A stretch of DNA of 6,098 bases from positions 1 to 6,098 of the forward strand of contig JAUWGD010000101.1 in NCBI GenBank assembly GCA_030606585.1. Direction: 5' to 3'. A model generated the notes under the pieces. The model had not been told where the DNA came from, ran no database searches, and was given only the letters and a program-made list of their open reading frames with translations. The stretch's first letter is position 1; each line of letters opens with the position of its first letter. This DNA is from Dehalococcoidales bacterium. GTDB taxonomy: Bacteria; Chloroflexota; Dehalococcoidia; Dehalococcoidales; RBG-16-60-22. Positions 4,476-6,098 of this stretch are shown piece after piece. A program made the position numbers and the translations under genes.

Positions 4476-6098
4476 ATGAAAGTCTTCAAGATACTACTGT
4501 CTATTACTATTCTGGGTGCGGTACTGGGTGGCCTGTTCGGCTGCGGCGCGCCATCGGACGAAGAAACACCCGAGAACCAGATTGCCACCGTGATAAGGGG
4601 TAACATTATCCTGGATATCACGGCTGCCGGCAATCTGGCACTGTCACTCACCGAAGACCTGGCTATCGACCTGTTCTATGGTCAATCGGGAACAGCAGGA
4701 ACAAAAGGCACAATTGGGGAGGTACTTGTAGAAGAGGGAGACACCGTGACAGAAGGCCAGGTGCTGGTCACGGTGGATAATGATGAATGGCAGGAACAAC
4801 TGAGCGCCCTGGAAGACTGGGTAACCACCAAGGAACGGGCGCTGGTCCAGGCACAGATTAGCCTGAAAACCGCCGAGCAAAACCTGAAAAACGCGCAGGA
4901 CAATCTGGCTACCAGGGAACTGGCGGTGCTCAACGCCCAGATAAGCCTGGAGCAGGCAGAAAGTAGTCTGGCGGCGGGCATTCCCGCCATCGATTATCAG
5001 GCAGCCCTGGCCGAGTTGAGGAAGGCCCAGACCTGGTACACATATGTCACGACCGGGCTCTTACAATCCGGTATAGACATTGATGACTACGCCCTGACCC
5101 TGGAACAGGCGGAGGAAAGACTGACTGTAGCGCAGACCGCTTACGATAATATTTTAAGCGGTTATGACAGCCGGGAAATCGCCATCAAGAAAAAACAGAT
5201 AGAGTCAGCCGAGTTATCGCTGGCCAACACCGAAGAGGACCTTGCCGACGTCACCCAGGACGTGTCTCTGAAGGAGCTGAGTCTTACGCTGACTCAGGGT
5301 AACCTGCAGGACGCCGAAAAGGCTCTGGAAGATGCCCGCGAAGACGTGGAGGACGCGCGGAGTAAAAGCCCGGAAATTATGGCGCCGTTCGATGGTTTCG
5401 TTACCAAAGTCAACGTGGCCGGCGGTGATGAAGTTCTCACAGGAACGGTAGCCGTCCAGCTGGCCGACCCCGATAAATTTGAGGCCAATATCCTCGTCAG
5501 CGAGATGGATATACTTCAGGTGAAAATCGGGGGTGACGCCACGGTACAGGCAGACGCCCTGCCGGGAATAATCCTCCCGGCCAGGGTAACCCACATCGCC
5601 CCTACCGCCACCATACAATCGGGCGTGGTGAATTATGCCGTCAGGGTTGAACTGGAGTCGCTGGAATCGATGGTGCAGGAACGTCAGGAGATGAAACAGC
5701 AGATGATGGCCAACATCGCTGAAGGAGAACTCCCTCCATTCCTGCAAATGGCGGTTGACGAAGGCAAAATGACCCGGGAAGAAGCCGAACAATTTCTAGA
5801 ACAGGGGCCGCCGGAAGGTTTTACACCGCCGGAGGGTTTTGAACCGCCGGAAGGATTTGAGATGCCCGAAGGAATGGAATTCCCCGGTGGATTCGGCAGC
5901 CAGGCACAATCACAACTGCCGGCAATGGTAATGACAGGCTTCCAGCTTAGGGAAGGACTGACCGTTACCGTAAGCATAATCGTGGCGGAAAGGACAGACG
6001 TGCTGCTGGTACCGAACGGCGCTGTATTTCAGGAAGAATTTCAGAGCTACGTGGAGGTGGTCATTAACGAGGAGGAGAGCGAAAAGCGCGCCGTGCAG
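4476..6098 (+). CDS. Lipoprotein efflux adaptor, HlyD/MacA-type membrane fusion protein (3' end beyond window)
   Basis: 541 residues, still open at the right edge. A lipoprotein signal is clear: MKVFK, hydrophobic core, LFGC with Cys23 as the lipidated residue. Order after that: a barrel strand region; the first lipoyl half (about 78-104, IGEVLVEEGDTVTEGQVL); a long Ala/Gln/Glu/Leu-rich helical region (about 106-299, breaks near 168, 198 and 228); the second lipoyl half from Met302 (MAPFDGFVTKVNVAGGDEV); beta-barrel strands to about 396; an unusual insertion (about 397-489); then a return to the family pattern (LREGLTVTVSIIV...VLLVPNGAVF). Such adaptors link an inner-membrane pump, usually a MacB-type ABC transporter or an RND protein, to substrate capture; that partner should be encoded to the right, outside this window. 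The insertion holds a Met-rich helical part and a hexapeptide repeat and is not part of a standard adaptor. It follows the kinase gene by 106 bp with its own promoter. The substrate is unknown. Confidence 0.9.
   Translation, partial: MKVFKILLSITILGAVLGGLFGCGAPSDEETPENQIATVIRGNIILDITAAGNLALSLTEDLAIDLFYGQSGTAGTKGTIGEVLVEEGDTVTEGQVLVTVDNDEWQEQLSALEDWVTTKERALVQAQISLKTAEQNLKNAQDNLATRELAVLNAQISLEQAESSLAAGIPAIDYQAALAELRKAQTWYTYVTTGLLQSGIDIDDYALTLEQAEERLTVAQTAYDNILSGYDSREIAIKKKQIESAELSLANTEEDLADVTQDVSLKELSLTLTQGNLQDAEKALEDAREDVEDARSKSPEIMAPFDGFVTKVNVAGGDEVLTGTVAVQLADPDKFEANILVSEMDILQVKIGGDATVQADALPGIILPARVTHIAPTATIQSGVVNYAVRVELESLESMVQERQEMKQQMMANIAEGELPPFLQMAVDEGKMTREEAEQFLEQGPPEGFTPPEGFEPPEGFEMPEGMEFPGGFGSQAQSQLPAMVMTGFQLREGLTVTVSIIVAERTDVLLVPNGAVFQEEFQSYVEVVINEEESEKRAVQ
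5808..5897 (+). repeat. 18-nt tandem repeat encoding PPEGFx hexapeptides
   Basis: Five units of 18 nt (starting at 5808, 5826, 5844, 5862 and 5880) encode PPEGFT, PPEGFE, PPEGFE, MPEGME and FPGGFG, residues 445-474 of the adaptor. The first three are nearly identical in DNA and the last two have diverged, suggesting slippage-type growth in the insertion loop. Expected to form an extended, flexible, acidic linker. Confidence 0.85.

Noticed and set aside
1..6098. Mobile elements, CRISPR arrays, tRNA or rRNA genes
   Set aside because: No transposase, long terminal inverted repeats, spaced direct repeats of CRISPR type, or RNA-gene signatures were seen.

Overview
The window reads as a metal or envelope-stress neighbourhood from a bacterium of moderate GC with AT-rich intergenic gaps. 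In order it holds: (1) a leftward copper P1B-type ATPase (copA-like), cut by the left window edge; (2) a 144-bp divergent promoter region; (3) a rightward small secreted protein with a signal peptide and an acidic helical domain; (4) a strong G/C hairpin terminator; (5) an autonomous promoter, an OmpR/PhoB-type response regulator and an overlapping HAMP sensor histidine kinase; (6) a 106-bp gap with its own extended -10 promoter and a dyad; and (7) a lipoprotein HlyD/MacA-type efflux adaptor, cut by the right edge.

Taxonomy is inferred only. The small secreted protein with an 'EGxITQEQ...W...RP' helical motif, the BaeS-like kinase with a 'TWEGIQPF' extracytoplasmic segment, frequent ATA codons and a lipoprotein adaptor all recall Chloroflexota (Dehalococcoidia-like) genomes. 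A Gram-positive Firmicute relative is the main alternative. No ribosomal or other phylogenetic marker is present.

The most informative regulatory signal is a three-box array with 11-bp period found twice. Before the response-regulator gene it reads TTAACA-N5-TTAACA-N5-GTTATA. Before the secreted-protein gene, in the copA intergenic region, it reads TTAACC-N5-TTAATA-N5-GTGTTA. This layout is typical of OmpR/PhoB/PhoP-family regulators and suggests that the encoded regulator controls itself and the secreted protein, possibly copA as well. The copA promoter has its own separate 17-bp dyad, so it may answer to a different regulator.

A working model, not proven here: the kinase senses an extracytoplasmic signal, the regulator turns on the secreted protein and perhaps the adaptor operon (whose ABC or RND partners would lie to the right of the window), and CopA exports Cu(I). 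Met-rich segments in the kinase sensor region and in an unusual ~90-residue insertion of the adaptor make copper or silver a reasonable candidate signal or substrate. The insertion also carries a short helical motif resembling one in the secreted protein.
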